A DNA stretch of 64,000 nt. It comes from Siphonodentalium dalli. Taxonomy: Eukaryota; Mollusca; Scaphopoda; Gadilida; Siphonodentaliidae. The DNA is taken from the NCBI GenBank assembly GCA_032622095.1, contig CP136065.1:62601094-62665093 (forward strand). The letters are read 5' to 3'. Each line of letters begins with the position of its first letter. Within the stretch, counting starts at the first letter, position 1. The position numbers and the translations under genes were made by a program. Below the pieces are notes generated by a model. It was given only the letters and a program-made list of their open reading frames with translations, was not told the origin of the DNA and did no database searches. Positions 1-11,759 of this stretch are shown here, in pieces.

Positions 1-1018
1 TGGTGACCACGAAAATGACATTTGGAAAAATTATAGGGCCAGGTCAAGGTCAATCAAGGTCGTTCATTAGAGCATGTGCCAATGACGTTTTTTGGGGTTG
101 AATCAGGGCAACGTCATTGTCAAATTCGCCCTTTCTCCAAAACTTGTTGACATGTGCCTTTTAATAGTTGAATTATCGTTATGAGTATATATTGTTTGAG
201 TAGCCGATGATGTGTCCGCCCAAACGACGTATTGCGTAGCTCCGCGCGTTGAGACGTCTATGAGATACAGCCATTTGAATATACGTGGTGGAAATTGATG
301 TGCTTTGTGGGCGTGACTTAGAGTTCAAACTCTCTAAAGGTCAACGAATACAGCGTTCAGATATGATAATTGGAAACAGATTTTGATCGCATAAAAGGCG
401 ATTCCTATCAAGTCGGGCATGCCCTGGTCCCTCGTACACTTGGTTTGACTCCAAACGATCGAGGAACTCTGATGTAGACAACGTGAACATACGTCAATCA
501 AAGTCTGTTCCCCAAGGGGTTCGCCAAATTGCAATGATAATTTAGAGTAGAAAACATTGTCGATGGATTTCTCTTACATGTTTCAAGATATTGAACTGAA
601 ATTTGGTATTTAGGGGTTTCTCGGTGCGCTCAATCAGATATAATTGTCAGTGTGATATTCTGATGGTCCAAAATGTGTATTTTGACGCCGTTGCTATAAC
701 ACACGAGCTGGAAATCGCCCCGCAGGCAGAACGATTGTTGAAAAGTACGGAAATAATTGACTTTTCAAACTGTCATCTGCTTCTCACTGAGACTGTTTGA
801 TGTAAACGTCAATCCATTTAGAGAATTCGTTAGATTCCGTTGATCACCCCCCCCCCCACCACCACTCATTCACTCACCCCCCCCCCCGATTTTATATAAA
901 CGCACTAAAACTAATCCATATGTCATATTTGTTCTTTTTATTTACACCCAGATCATCCCTTAACATGTTTTATTTGTTAGATCGTGTTTGCGTCTCTGGA
1001 TATTTCAAAATTAAAATT

Positions 1019-1056
1019 GCGTCATTACCCAAACAGGAGTGTTTGGGTAATGACGC
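1019..1056. other. Perfect 16-bp-stem hairpin within the 2,066-bp unit
   Basis: GCGTCATTACCCAAAC is followed after 6 bases by its exact reverse complement. The same hairpin is at 3085-3122 and 5155-5192. The right-hand half-motif (GTTTGGGTAATGACG or close variants) recurs directly after the stem and again near 1210 and 1402, so each unit carries one inverted and three further direct occurrences. Function unknown; a protein-binding site or the end of an old element are both possible. Confidence 0.8.
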
Positions 1057-1805
1057 GTATGGGTAATGACGATTTTCGTTTCAGCGTGCTCTTATATTTT
1101 GAATATCCATCACCTTTGAAAATGAACTAGTTTATGAACAAACAACCGCTGCGAGCTTTCGAAATAAACTTTTAATCGTTCGCCTACAGCATGTAACATT
1201 CAAATTATCTGCGTTTGTGTAATGACGCTGAATAAACATACGCTAGCGATTTCTAGTTTCAAAGGTTGATTTTGAAAAATTATTCAAGGAAACATAACCT
1301 GGGTTTATTTTTTCTAGACATTAAAGGATATTTACTCCACGATGCAACCATAGGTATGAACAAGCTATGTTTCTGGTGAAAATATCAGCCGTCTTTATCG
1401 TGCGTTTGGGTAATGATTCTATATAACGGGACATGCTTTTGGAAGACTTCACATGCTTTCCACTAACTAAATATTTTATTTCATAAAAATTATACGAATT
1501 GCATGGCGTTCAGTGCAAAATTCCGCACAAGAATATTAATTGGTTTAAAGATAAATCGTTCGGTGGCGAATGGGAACAATCAGGGAAGTTGAATGCCTTT
1601 GATTTGGGACATGCTGTTTCGGGGTACGTAGCCTGTAATATACACATGGCATATATGTTGTCACACGTCCATACTAAACCAGAAATGTATCTAATAAATG
1701 CCTGTATCGTGAGCTACAAGATCATTACCATCACTTTTATGTATGGTGGCCATTGTTTTTCATAGGATGAACTAATAACGCAGGACATGGGTTTGCTCGT
1801 TTACG

Positions 1806-1977
1806 GGAGAATCACCCATGCGCGTATTTGCGTACGCAATACTTGCGTACATGTGCGTACTTGCATAATTGCGTACGCAATATTTGCGTACATGCGCGTA
1901 TTTGCGTACGCAATACTTGCGTACATGTGCGTACTTGCATAATTGCGTACGCAATATTTGCGTGTGGGTGATTCTCC
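1806..1977. mobile_element. Small foldback-type element with 13-bp perfect terminal inverted repeats (copy 1)
   Basis: GGAGAATCACCCA at 1806-1818 is matched by its exact reverse complement at 1965-1977. The interior is a run of 'GCGTACGCAA / TTGCGTAC' palindromes built from about two copies of a 74-bp unit, so the whole 172 bp can fold on itself. Array copy 3 has only the first 12 bases of the left terminus (5942-5953), after which unrelated sequence begins. No coding capacity beyond repeat-derived frames. Confidence 0.7.
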
Positions 1978-3871
1978 ATTAAATGAACAATTTCGTCCAG
2001 AAAATTCTGGGGAAAAAAAGTTTGTCACATGCCGATGAATTTTATGTGAGTATGTAGAGCAGATATTGGTGACCACGAAAATGACATTTGGAAAAATTAT
2101 AGGGCCAGGTCAAGGTCAATCAAGGTCGTTCATTAGAGCATGTGCCAATGACGTTTTTTGGGGTTGAATCAGGGCAACGTCATTGTCAAATTCGCCCTTT
2201 CTCCAAAACTTGTTGACATGTGCCTTTTAATAGTTGAATTATCGTTATGAGTATATATTGTTTGAGTAGCCGATGATGTGTCCGCCCAAACGACGTATTG
2301 CGTAGCTCCGCGCGTTGAGACGTCTATGAGATACAGCCATTTGAATATACGTGGTGGAAATTGATGTGCTTTGTGGGCGTGACTTAGAGTTCAAACTCTC
2401 TAAAGGTCAACGAATACAGCGTTCAGATATGATAATTGGAAACAGATTTTGATCGCATAAAAGGCGATTCCTATCAAGTCGGGCATGCCCTGGTCCCTCG
2501 TACACTTGGTTTGACTCCAAACGATCGAGGAACTCTGATGTAGACAACGTGAACATACGTCAATCAAAGTCTGTTCCCCAAGGGGTTCGCCAAATTGCAA
2601 TGATAATTTAGAGTAGAAAACATTGTCGATGGATTTCTCTTACATGTTTCAAGATATTGAACTGAAATTTGGTATTTAGGGGTTTCTCGGTGCGCTCAAT
2701 CAGATAGAATTGTCAGTGTGATATTCTGATGGTCCAAAATGTGTATTTTGACGCCGTTGCTATAACACACGAGCCGGAAATCGCCCCGCAGGCAGAACGA
2801 TTGTTGAAAAGTACGGAAATAATTGACTTTTCAAACTGTCATCTGCTTCTCACTGAGACTGTTTGATGTAAACGTCAATCCATTTAGAGAATTCGTTAGA
2901 TTCCGTTGATCACCCCCCCCCCCCACCACCACTCATTCACTCACCCCCCCCCCGATTTTATATAAACGCACTAAAACTAATCCATATGTCATATTTGTTC
3001 TTTTTATTTACACCCAGATCATCCCTTAACATGTTTTATTTGTTAGATCGTGTTTGCGTCTCTGGATATTTCAAAATTAAAATTGCGTCATTACCCAAAC
3101 AGGAGTGTTTGGGTAATGACGCGTTTGGGTAATGACGATTTTCGTTTCAGCGTGCTCTTATATTTTGAATATCCATCACCTTTGAAAATGAACTAGTTTA
3201 TGAACAAACAACCGCTGCGAGCTTTCGAAATAAACTTTTAATCGTTCGCCTACAGCATGTAACATTCAAATTATCTGCGTTTGTGTAATGACGCTGAATA
3301 AACATACGCTAGCGATTTCTAGTTTCAAAGGTTGATTTTGAAAAATTATTCAAGGAAACATAACCTGGGTTTATTTTTTCTAGACATTAAAGGATATTTA
3401 CTCCACGATGCAACCATAGGTATGAACAAGCTATGTTTCTGGTGAAAATATCAGCCGTCTTTATCGTGCGTTTGGGTAATGATTCTATATAACGGGACAT
3501 GCTTTTGGAAGACTTCACATGCTTTCCACTAACTAAATATTTTATTTCATAAAAATTATACGAATTGCATGGCGTTCAGTGCAAAATTCCGCACAAGAAT
3601 ATTAATTGGTTTAAAGATAAATCGTTCGGTGGCGAATGGGAACAATCAGGGAAGTTGAATGCCTTTGATTTGGGACATGCTGTTTCGGGGTACGTAGCCT
3701 GTAATATACACATGGCATATATGTTGTCACACGTCCATACTAAACCAGAAATGTATCTAATAAATGCCTGTATCGTGAGCTACAAGATCATTACCATCAC
3801 TTTTATGTATGGTGGCCATTGTTTTTCATAGGATGAACTAATAACGCAGGACATGGGTTTGCTCGTTTACG

Positions 3872-4043
3872 GGAGAATCACCCATGCGCGTATTTGCGTA
3901 CGCAATACTTGCGTACATGTGCGTACTTGCATAATTGCGTACGCAATATTTGCGTACATGCGCGTATTTGCGTACGCAATACTTGCGTACATGTGCGTAC
4001 TTGCATAATTGCGTACGCAATATTTGCGTGTGGGTGATTCTCC
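3872..4043. mobile_element. Small foldback-type element with 13-bp terminal inverted repeats (copy 2)
   Basis: Same element as at 1806-1977, displaced by exactly one 2,066-bp array period, so it was amplified together with the array rather than inserted independently. Confidence 0.7.
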
Positions 4044-6204
4044 ATTAAATGAACAATTTCGTCCAGAAAATTCTGGGGAAAAAAAGTTTGTCACATGCCG
4101 ATGAATTTTATGTGAGTATGTAGAGCAGATATTGGTGACCACGAAAATGACATTTGGAAAAATTATAGGGCCAGGTCAAGGTCAATCAAGGTCGTTCATT
4201 AGAGCATGTGCCAATGACGTTTTTTGGGGTTGAATCAGGGCAACGTCATTGTCAAATTCGCCCTTTCTCCAAAACTTGTTGACATGTGCCTTTTAATAGT
4301 TGAATTATCGTTATGAGTATATATTGTTTGAGTAGCCGATGATGTGTCCGCCCAAACGACGTATTGCGTAGCTCCGCGCGTTGAGACGTCTATGAGATAC
4401 AGCCATTTGAATATACGTGGTGGAAATTGATGTGCTTTGTGGGCGTGACTTAGAGTTCAAACTCTCTAAAGGTCAACGAATACAGCGTTCAGATATGATA
4501 ATTGGAAACAGATTTTGATCGCATAAAAGGCGATTCCTATCAAGTCGGGCATGCCCTGGTCCCTCGTACACTTGGTTTGACTCCAAACGATCGAGGAACT
4601 CTGATGTAGACAACGTGAACATACGTCAATCAAAGTCTGTTCCCCAAGGGGTTCGCCAAATTGCAATGATAATTTATAGTAGAAAACATTGTCGATGGAT
4701 TTCTCTTACATGTTTCAAGATATTGAACTGAAATTTGGTATTTAGGGGTTTCTCGGTGCGCTCAATCAGATAGAATTGTCAGTGTGATATTCTGATGGTC
4801 CAAAATGTGTATTTTGACGCCGTTACTATAACACACGAGCCGGAAATCGCCCCGCAGGCAGAACGATTGTTGAAAAGTACGGAAATAATTGACTTTTCAA
4901 ACTGTCATCTGCTTCTCACTGAGACTGTTTGATGTAAACGTCAATCCATTTAGAGAATTCGTTAGATTCCGTTGATCACCCCCCCCCCCCCACCACCACT
5001 CATTCACTCACCCCCCCCCCCCCGATTTTATATAAACGCACTAAAACTAATCCATATGTCATATTTGTTCTTTTTATTTACACCCAGATCATCCCTTAAC
5101 ATGTTTTATTTGTTAGATCGTGTTTGCGTCTCTGGATATTTCAAAATTAAAATTGCGTCATTACCCAAACAGGAGTGTTTGGGTAATGACGCGTTTGGGT
5201 AATGACGATTTTCGTTTCAGCGTGCTCTTATATTTTGAATATCCATCACCTTTGAAAATGAACTAGTTTATGAACAAACAACCGCTGCGAGCTTTCGAAA
5301 TAAACTTTTAATCGTTCGCCTACAGCATGTAACATTCAAATTATCTGCGTTTGTGTAATGACGCTGAATAAACATACGCTAGCGATTTCTAGTTTCAAAG
5401 GTTGATTTTGAAAAATTATTCAAGGAAACATAACCTGGGTTTATTTTTTCTAGACATTAAAGGATATTTACTCCACGATGCAACCATAGGTATGAACAAG
5501 CTATGTTTCTGGTGAAAATATCAGCCGTCTTTATCGTGCGTTTGGGTAATGATTCTATATAACGGGACATGCTTTTGGAAGACTTCACATGCTTTCCACT
5601 AACTAAATATTTTATTTCATAAAAATTATACGAATTGCATGGCGTTCAGTGCAAAATTCCGCACAAGAATATTAATTGGTTTAAAGATAAATCGTTCGGT
5701 GGCGAATGGGAACAATCAGGGAAGTTGAATGCCTTTGATTTGGGACATGCTGTTTCGGGGTACGTAGCCTGTAATATACACATGGCATATATGTTGTCAC
5801 ACGTCCATACTAAACCAGAAATGTATCTAATAAATGCCTGTATCGTGAGCTACAAGATCATTACCATCACTTTTATGTATGGTGGCCATTGTTTTTCATA
5901 GGATGAACTAATAACGCAGGACATGGGTTTGCTCGTTTACGGGAGAATCACCCTAATGCTGAATTTGATCTTTTGACTTGACTATTTATATTCTATTCTC
6001 CATATGGTTTTATATTTATTTTCTATGTAATTAATTCCATAATGTATCTGAATGTATTGGCAATTGAACGTTGTATGTCACAACCATAATGTCTATATAT
6101 GTATACGCTTTGAATTTCATATCCTTTCATGTCGAGTTTTTTGTTATCAAAATTCGACTATCGATACGGCGAGGGACGGTTGGTTGGCGGTAGATCATGC
6201 CATG

Positions 6205-6693
6205 AATATCCACTCTGTCTAACGCCCGTTGAGATCATATTCCACTAGTATAAAACCTTGGAACATTTTGAAGTTTTGACAGGGAACCTTATAAAGTCGG
6301 AACAATAACGCGGGGAATATATTTCTCAGCTATTATCTGTTCCTTAATAATGTACTCCACAATGGGTGAATTGCCCACTCGAAATTGCATTTTTTCCATG
6401 ACCTTTGTGAGCCCATATCGCACTAAACATTGAATTATTTACCCAGGAGAAATGCTATAATTGTCAGCAACGCAAAGCAAAATCTCTCAAAAATTCGCTT
6501 TAATCACGAAATTTCGAGTTGAGACCTTCACCTACAGTAAAGTACATTATTAAGGAACAGATAATAACTAAGAAATATATTCCCTGTTATTTTTTCGATT
6601 TTATAAGGTTCCCTGTCAAAACTTCAAAAAGTTCAAAGGTTTTGTACTGGTGGAATATGATCTTTACGGGCGTTAGCCAGAGTAGAGATTCGA
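6205..6693. mobile_element. Imperfect inverted-repeat (MITE-like) element
   Basis: The left arm at 6205-6356 and the right arm at 6541-6693 are reverse complements over about 150 bp with scattered mismatches (shared blocks include TAACGCCCG, GATCATATTCCAC and TTTTGACAGGGAACC). The spacer is about 185 bp. No transposase frame lies inside. The outer limits are diffuse, so no target-site duplication can be assigned. Confidence 0.7.
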
Positions 6694-6869
6694 TGGGCGG
6701 ACATCCGGTGGGCTGCAACATACCTATATAGCATAGCCGTTTATTGATGGATTCTGACAACTTTTGGTATGTTCACGAGTTATAATAGTCATGAGCGAGA
6801 GCTTTACACAGAAAATTTGTTTCGCCCCTCGCTAACCGGAGAGTTATGCACTTGTTTGTATTTATAAAA

Positions 6870-7210
6870 ATGTGATGTCCGTTAATGAACAAACGTCAGT
6901 TAATTTCATTTTTATTTGGTACGTGGAACTTTTACAACAATCTATCGATCGAGTTAGACATTTTGTCCGCTTTCTTTTACCCGTGTCACAACCCTTAGAG
7001 TTTTTATATTTTTTAGCAATTTTGGGAAATATTATGTTCGTTAGCGCGATAATTCGAACAAATGTCAACCAATTTCATCCATATTTGCCTTTATTTGGTA
7101 TATGGATATTTCACAACAATATCTTGAGCAAGTTCGAAAACCAGATCTGTCCGATCCTTTTTTTACCTGAGTTACGGCCCTTAGTTTGTCTATTTTCTTT
7201 TCTCAGCATT
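6870..7210. repeat. Degenerate dispersed repeat of the 'gttatggcccttag' family
   Basis: Two diverged units of about 170 bp share the order 'gaacaaacgtcaa-tttcat', 'atatttcaaaacaat', 'gagttcgaaaacca', 'acctgagttatggccctta' and 'ttttagcaatttt'. The family continues at 7738-8010 and reappears at 28.85-29.13 kb. An open frame of 130 codons at 6872-7264 reads through this non-coding repeat and is not a gene call. Confidence 0.7.
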
Positions 7211-7214
7211 TTAA

Positions 7215-7733
7215 AGGTGGATTATCTCTTTGTAAACATGTATTATATAGTTACCGGGGTATAAAATATTAGATTTGAATCGAAGACTCCTGTCCGGAAA
7301 TGCTTCTATCGATTAATATTAATTTTATTTCGAATATTTTCTGGTCTAAAAGGTGTGTTTGTTCAGCTAACGAACAATAGGGGTTACTGTTAACAGAGAC
7401 CAGAAATTATATTGTGCAATTTTGTCACAAATAAACGTTAATTATACTCATTGTCGCTTATATCTGTGGAACAAAACAATACAAACAACCAATCTGTGAC
7501 ATTTGACATTCGTTGCGTAGCCGTAGGAACAGCTCAGTCGTCTATGTCGCAATACGGTCTCATCCGAATGGTCGGTTCTAAAAATAGTAACATAAACGGG
7601 CCCGATTTAATATTCGAAATAAAATCAATATTAATTTATAGAAGCTTTTCCGGACATAGGTCTTCAGTTCATATCTATTATTTTATACCCACGCAACTAT
7701 TTAAAATTTGTTATTTAAAGAGATAATCCATCT
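7215..7733. mobile_element. 519-bp non-autonomous element flanked by TTAA
   Basis: Terminal inverted repeats AGGTGGATTATCTCTTT (left) and the complement of AGATGGATTATCTCTTT (right) are flanked by TTAA at 7211-7214 and 7734-7737. The inverted repeat continues inward, with gaps, to about 7340 and 7607. The element interrupts a unit of the 'gttatggcccttag' repeat, whose halves resume on either side, so the insertion is younger than that repeat. No transposase frame. Confidence 0.75.
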
Positions 7734-7737
7734 TTAA

Positions 7738-8010
7738 GATCTTTAGCGCGAAAACTTGAACAAACGTCAATTTATTACATTCATATTTGATATGTGGACC
7801 ATTCAAAACAATGTCTAGAGTGAGTTCGAGAACCAGGTTTGTTTGATATATTTTACCTGAGTTATGGCCCTTAGCTTTCACAATAATATCTTGAATGAGT
7901 TCAAAAACAATGTTTTGCCGATTGGTTCTATTTAAATGAGTTATGGCCCTTAGTTCTGAGATGGTTGATTGTTCTTTAATTAGTTCGTCCATTTTTAATG
8001 ATTCTGGGTC
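7738..8010. repeat. Continuation of the 'gttatggcccttag' dispersed repeat
   Basis: Carries the 'gaacaaacgtcaa', 'atatgtgga', 'gagttcgagaaccagg' and twice 'gagttatggcccttag' landmarks of the family seen at 6870-7210. It is the right-hand part of the repeat split by the TTAA-flanked element. Confidence 0.7.
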
Positions 8011-8280
8011 GAACAGATTCACCATCATGGGCAAAACAACTCTCGCATGTATGTGGTCTTGTTTGTTGTGTACGTATTCGATATCTCACATGCATACTAC
8101 CTTGTTTCTATTTCAACTTTGTTGATTTGTAGCACGCATGCGGGCGTGTTGGAATTTGTATTGACGTTCTTGCTATGTGTTATATAATTTGTAAGCAGTG
8201 AACTAATCTCTTAATTTACGATCCAGGCTGATCCAGGTTGAAATAATTAAATGCATAGTGGCACAACCATGACGTGGCTT

Positions 8281-8610
8281 TAAGGGTGAAGGAGAAGATC
8301 TCTCGATCTTTAAGGGTGAAGGAGAAGATCTCTCGATCTTTAAGGGTGAAGGAGAAGATCTCTCGATCTTTAAGGGTGAAGGAGAAGATCTCTCGATCTT
8401 TAAGGGTGAAGGAGAAGATCTCTCGATCTTTAAGGGTGAAGGAGAAGATCTCTCGATCTTTAAGGGTGAAGGAGAAGATCTCTCGATCTTTAAGGGTGAA
8501 GGAGAAGATCTCTCGATCTTTAAGGGTGAAGGAGAAGATCTCTCGATCTTTAAGGGTGAAGGAGAAGATCTCTCGATCTTTAAGGGTGAAGGAGAAGATC
8601 TCTCGATCTT
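8281..8610. repeat. Perfect 30-bp tandem array, 11 copies
   Basis: Eleven copies of a 30-bp unit containing AAGATCTCTCGATCTT (a 6-bp stem around TCTC) with no differences between copies. As the period is divisible by three, frames stay open through it on both strands; these are artefacts. Its left edge abuts a fragment of the neighbouring 37-bp repeat (ACCATGACGTGGCTT, about 8266-8280), so it appears to have arisen within or next to that array. Confidence 0.97.
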
Positions 8611-8650
8611 TTCGACCATCATGGGTGCTTCGCACCTTACTACAACTTCT

Positions 8651-10830
8651 ATGACGTGGATTCATCTGTCTGATCCCAATTAAAACCATGACGTGGCTTC
8701 ATCTAACTGATCCCAACTAAAACCATGATGTGGATTCATCTGTCTGATCCCAACTAAAACCATGACGTGGATTCATCTGTCTGATCCCAACTAAAACCAT
8801 GACGTGGATTCATCTGTCTGATCCCAACTAAAACCATGACGTGGATTCATCTGTCTGATCCCAACTAAAACCATGACGTGGATTCATCTGTCTGATCCCA
8901 ACTAAAACCATGACGTGGATTCATCTGTCTGATCCCAACTAAAACCATGACGTGGATTCATCTGTCTGATCCCAACTAAAACCATGACGTGGATTCATCT
9001 GTCTGATTCCAACTAAAATCATGACGTGGCTTCATCTATCTGATTCCAACTAAAACCATAACGTGGCTTCATCTGTCTGATCCCAACTAAAACCATGACG
9101 TGGCTTCATCTGTCTGATCCCAACTAAAATCATGACGTGGCTTCATCTATCTGATCCCAACTAAAACCATGACGTGGATTCATCTGTCTGATCTCAACTA
9201 AAACCATGACGTGGCTTCATGTGTCTGATCCCAACTAAAACCATGACGTAGATTCATCTGTCTGATCCCAACTAAAACCATGACGTGGATTCATCTGTCT
9301 GATCCCAACTAAAACCATGACGTGGATTCATCTGTCTGATCCCAACTAAAACCATGACGTGGCTTCATCTGTCTGATCCCAACTAAAACCATGACATGGC
9401 TTCAACTGTCTGATCCCAACTAAAACCATGACGTGGATTCATCTGTCTGATCCCAACTAAAACCATGACGTGGATTCATCTGTCTGATCCCAACTAAAAC
9501 CATGACGTGGATTCATCTGTCTGATCCCAACTAAAACCATGACGTGGCTTCATCTAACTGATCCCAACTAAAACCATGACGTGGATTCATCTGTCTGATC
9601 CCAACTAAAACCATGACGTGGATTCATCTGTCTGATCCCAACTAAAACCATGACGTGGCTTCATCTAACTGATCCCAACTAAAACCATGACGTGGATTCA
9701 TCTGTCTGATCCCAACTAAAACCATGACGTGGATTCATCTGTCTGATCCCAACTAAAACCATGACGTAGATTCATCTGTCTGATCCCAACTAAAACCATG
9801 ACGTGGATTCATCTGTCTGATCCCAACTAAAACCATGACGTGGCTTCATCTAACTGATCCCAACTAAAACCATGACGTGGATTCATCTGTCTGATCCCAA
9901 CTAAAACCATGACGTAGATTCATCTGTCTGATCCCAACTAAAACCATGACGTGGATTCATCTGTCTGATCCCAACTAAAACCATGACGTGGCTTCATCTA
10001 ACTGATCCCAACTAAAACCATGACGTGGATTCATCTGTCTGATCCCAACTAAAACCATGACGTGGATTCATCTGTCTGATCCCAACTAAAACCATGACGT
10101 AGATTCATCTGTCTGATCCCAACTAAAACCATGACGTGGATTCATCTGTCTGATCCCAACTAAAACCATGACGTGGCTTCATCTAACTGATCCCAACTAA
10201 AACCATGACGTGGATTCATCTGTCTGATCCCAACTAAAACCATGACGTGGATTCATCTGTCTGATCCCAACTAAAACCATGACGTAGATTCATCTGTCTG
10301 ATCCCAACTAAAACCATGACGTGGATTCATCTGTCTGATCCCAACTAAAACCATGACGTGGCTTCATCTAACTGATCCCAACTAAAACCATGACGTGGAT
10401 TCATCTGTCTGATCCCAACTAAAACCATGACGTAGATTCATCTGTCTGATCCCAACTAAAACCATGACGTGGATTCATCTGTCTGATCCCAACTAAAACC
10501 ATGACGTGGCTTCATCTAACTGATCCCAACTAAAACCATGACGTGGATTCATCTGTCTGATCCCAACTAAAACCATGACGTAGATTCATCTGTCTGATCC
10601 CAACTAAAACCATGACGTGGATTCATCTGTCTGATGAATACTAAAACCATGACGTGGATTCATCTGTCTGATCCCAACTAAAACCATGACGTGGCTTCAT
10701 CTGTCTGATCCCAACTAAAACCATGACGTGGCTTCAACTGTCTGATCCCAACTAAAACCATGACGTGGATTCATCTGTCTGATCCCAACTAAAACCATGA
10801 CGTGGATTCATCTGTCTGATCCCAACTAAA
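8651..10830. repeat. 37-bp minisatellite, about 59 copies, with higher-order structure
   Basis: The unit reads aaaaccatgacgtggattca then tctgtctgatcccaact. Three main variants occur: GTGGATTCATCTGTCTG (A), GTGGCTTCATCTAACTG (B) and GTAGATTCATCTGTCTG (C). From about 9540 they are ordered in blocks B-A-A-C-A (185 bp) and B-A-C-A (148 bp). Not a CRISPR: there are no unique spacers. The array ends cleanly at 'cccaactaaa' (10830). Confidence 0.97.
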
Positions 10831-10844
10831 AGTACAGACTATAA

Positions 10845-10878
10845 TTAAAGGTGCCCTGTCCGATTTGACACCAAAATA
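10845..10878. other. TTAA-adjacent terminus-like motif
   Basis: TTAA is followed by AGGTGCCCTGTCCGATTTG. The complementary terminus, ending ...GGGCATCT then TTAA, is at 29257-29282. A related inverted copy (ggtgtcaaatcggacag) is at 63968-63984. It looks like one end of another TTAA-targeting element, but I found no partner nearby. Confidence 0.4.
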
Positions 10879-11339
10879 ATCAGAAAGACGATAGCTTACT
10901 TTTTGTATAAATAATACATATAATAACATGACCTGAGATTCTGAGATTTTAATTTAACTGGCTAAAACTGCTCTGATGGCAGACTGAATTTTACTCCCGG
11001 TTAAAATCTAATGACCACATTGCAACCTCAGTGCGTTTCTTATATACCCACAATGACTCATAACTGTTGAAACTCTATCATCACACTGTTAAGCTGCCGA
11101 TTAGATATACCAACCTTTTTACTCCCTAATAATCCTCAGCTCATTGAGGGTATGGGTATTCTGTAGATGTCGATTAGTGAGATTTACAAACCCCAGTTAT
11201 CTCCCATCACTCCGCTGAGATACCACTGACACAAGGACATTTGGTAAGGATTTCTGACATGATCTTAGTTCTTATGTTTTGGGATTAAAATTTTCTATGT
11301 CTGGCTCAGTTCATTGTTCTTGTCAATACACATAAAGAA
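10879..11339. other. Unannotated non-coding DNA
   Basis: No open frame of note, no tandem repeat and no recognised element. AT-rich. Confidence 0.5.
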
Positions 11340-11343
11340 TTAA

Positions 11344-11644
11344 CGATACGGGCGGTGTTGGCGGTGGGTATGCTGTTAAAATATTCAGCTCCGTCAAAAA
11401 CCGCCATAAACAGAAATAATAGTAAAATATAGACATACTTTGTTCTTATACCAATCAGAAATATGGCATAAACAGTATGTTATTATCAAATGTTTTCCTT
11501 TGTTATGTAAACAATATACTATTTACGCGCTGATTATGTTTGGCATATGAAACAAAACTATATACATGTATATGTTAATATTCCTTCCGTTGATGGCGAT
11601 ATGAACAAATATGAATATTTCTGCAACGAACGCCGCCCGTGCCT
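11344..11644. mobile_element. 301-bp TTAA-flanked MITE (same family as 54822-55153)
   Basis: The right end, reverse complemented, reads TTAA-AGGCACGGGCGG; the left end reads TTAA-CGATACGGGCGG. Both ends continue inward with 'ggtgggtatgctgttaaaat', 'aaaatatagacatactttgt' and 'tatactatttacgcg'. TTAA lies at 11340-11343 and 11645-11648. The same landmarks occur at 54822-55153, and one arm recurs at about 60110-60200 and 61590-61728. Confidence 0.65.
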
Positions 11645-11759
11645 TTAACACTATTGCAATCTTTTGGTGATTAAAATAAGATAATAGGTGACTAATTATA
11701 GTTCCGACGTAGTCAGACCTGACTTGATGAACTTATAGGCGCGGGGGGCGTTTTTTGCA

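Larger units (their letters stand above)
1..5953. repeat. 2,066-bp tandem repeat array, 2.9 copies
   Basis: The first base of the window recurs at 2067 and 4133, so the period is 2,066 bp. The copies differ only at scattered single bases (for example near 670, 735, 1063, 4677 and 4825) and in the length of two poly-C runs near 847-885, 2911-2952 and 4979-5023. The near-identity indicates very recent amplification or active homogenisation. The array continues past the left edge. The third copy stops at 5953, inside a short inverted-repeat motif. Each unit has small open frames (66 aa minus, 88 aa plus) that are identical between copies because the DNA is. They match no family I know and show no sign of selection, so I do not call genes. 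Could be satellite-like DNA or a recent segmental amplification. Confidence 0.95.

Noticed and set aside
334-1765. 66-aa minus and 88-aa plus open frames in each 2,066-bp unit
   Set aside because: Repeated only because the DNA is repeated; no recognisable domain, and the few differences between copies do not test for coding constraint.
6872-7264. 130-codon open frame with hydrophobic stretches
   Set aside because: Runs across the dispersed 'gttatggcccttag' repeat and into a MITE; other copies of the repeat do not keep the frame.
8203-8689. Open frames of 126-157 codons on both strands over the 30-bp array
   Set aside because: A period divisible by three without stops opens several frames; no domain and no start context argue for a gene.
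8651-10830. CRISPR-like look of the 37-bp repeat
   Set aside because: Units are contiguous with no unique spacers, and the DNA is from an animal genome.
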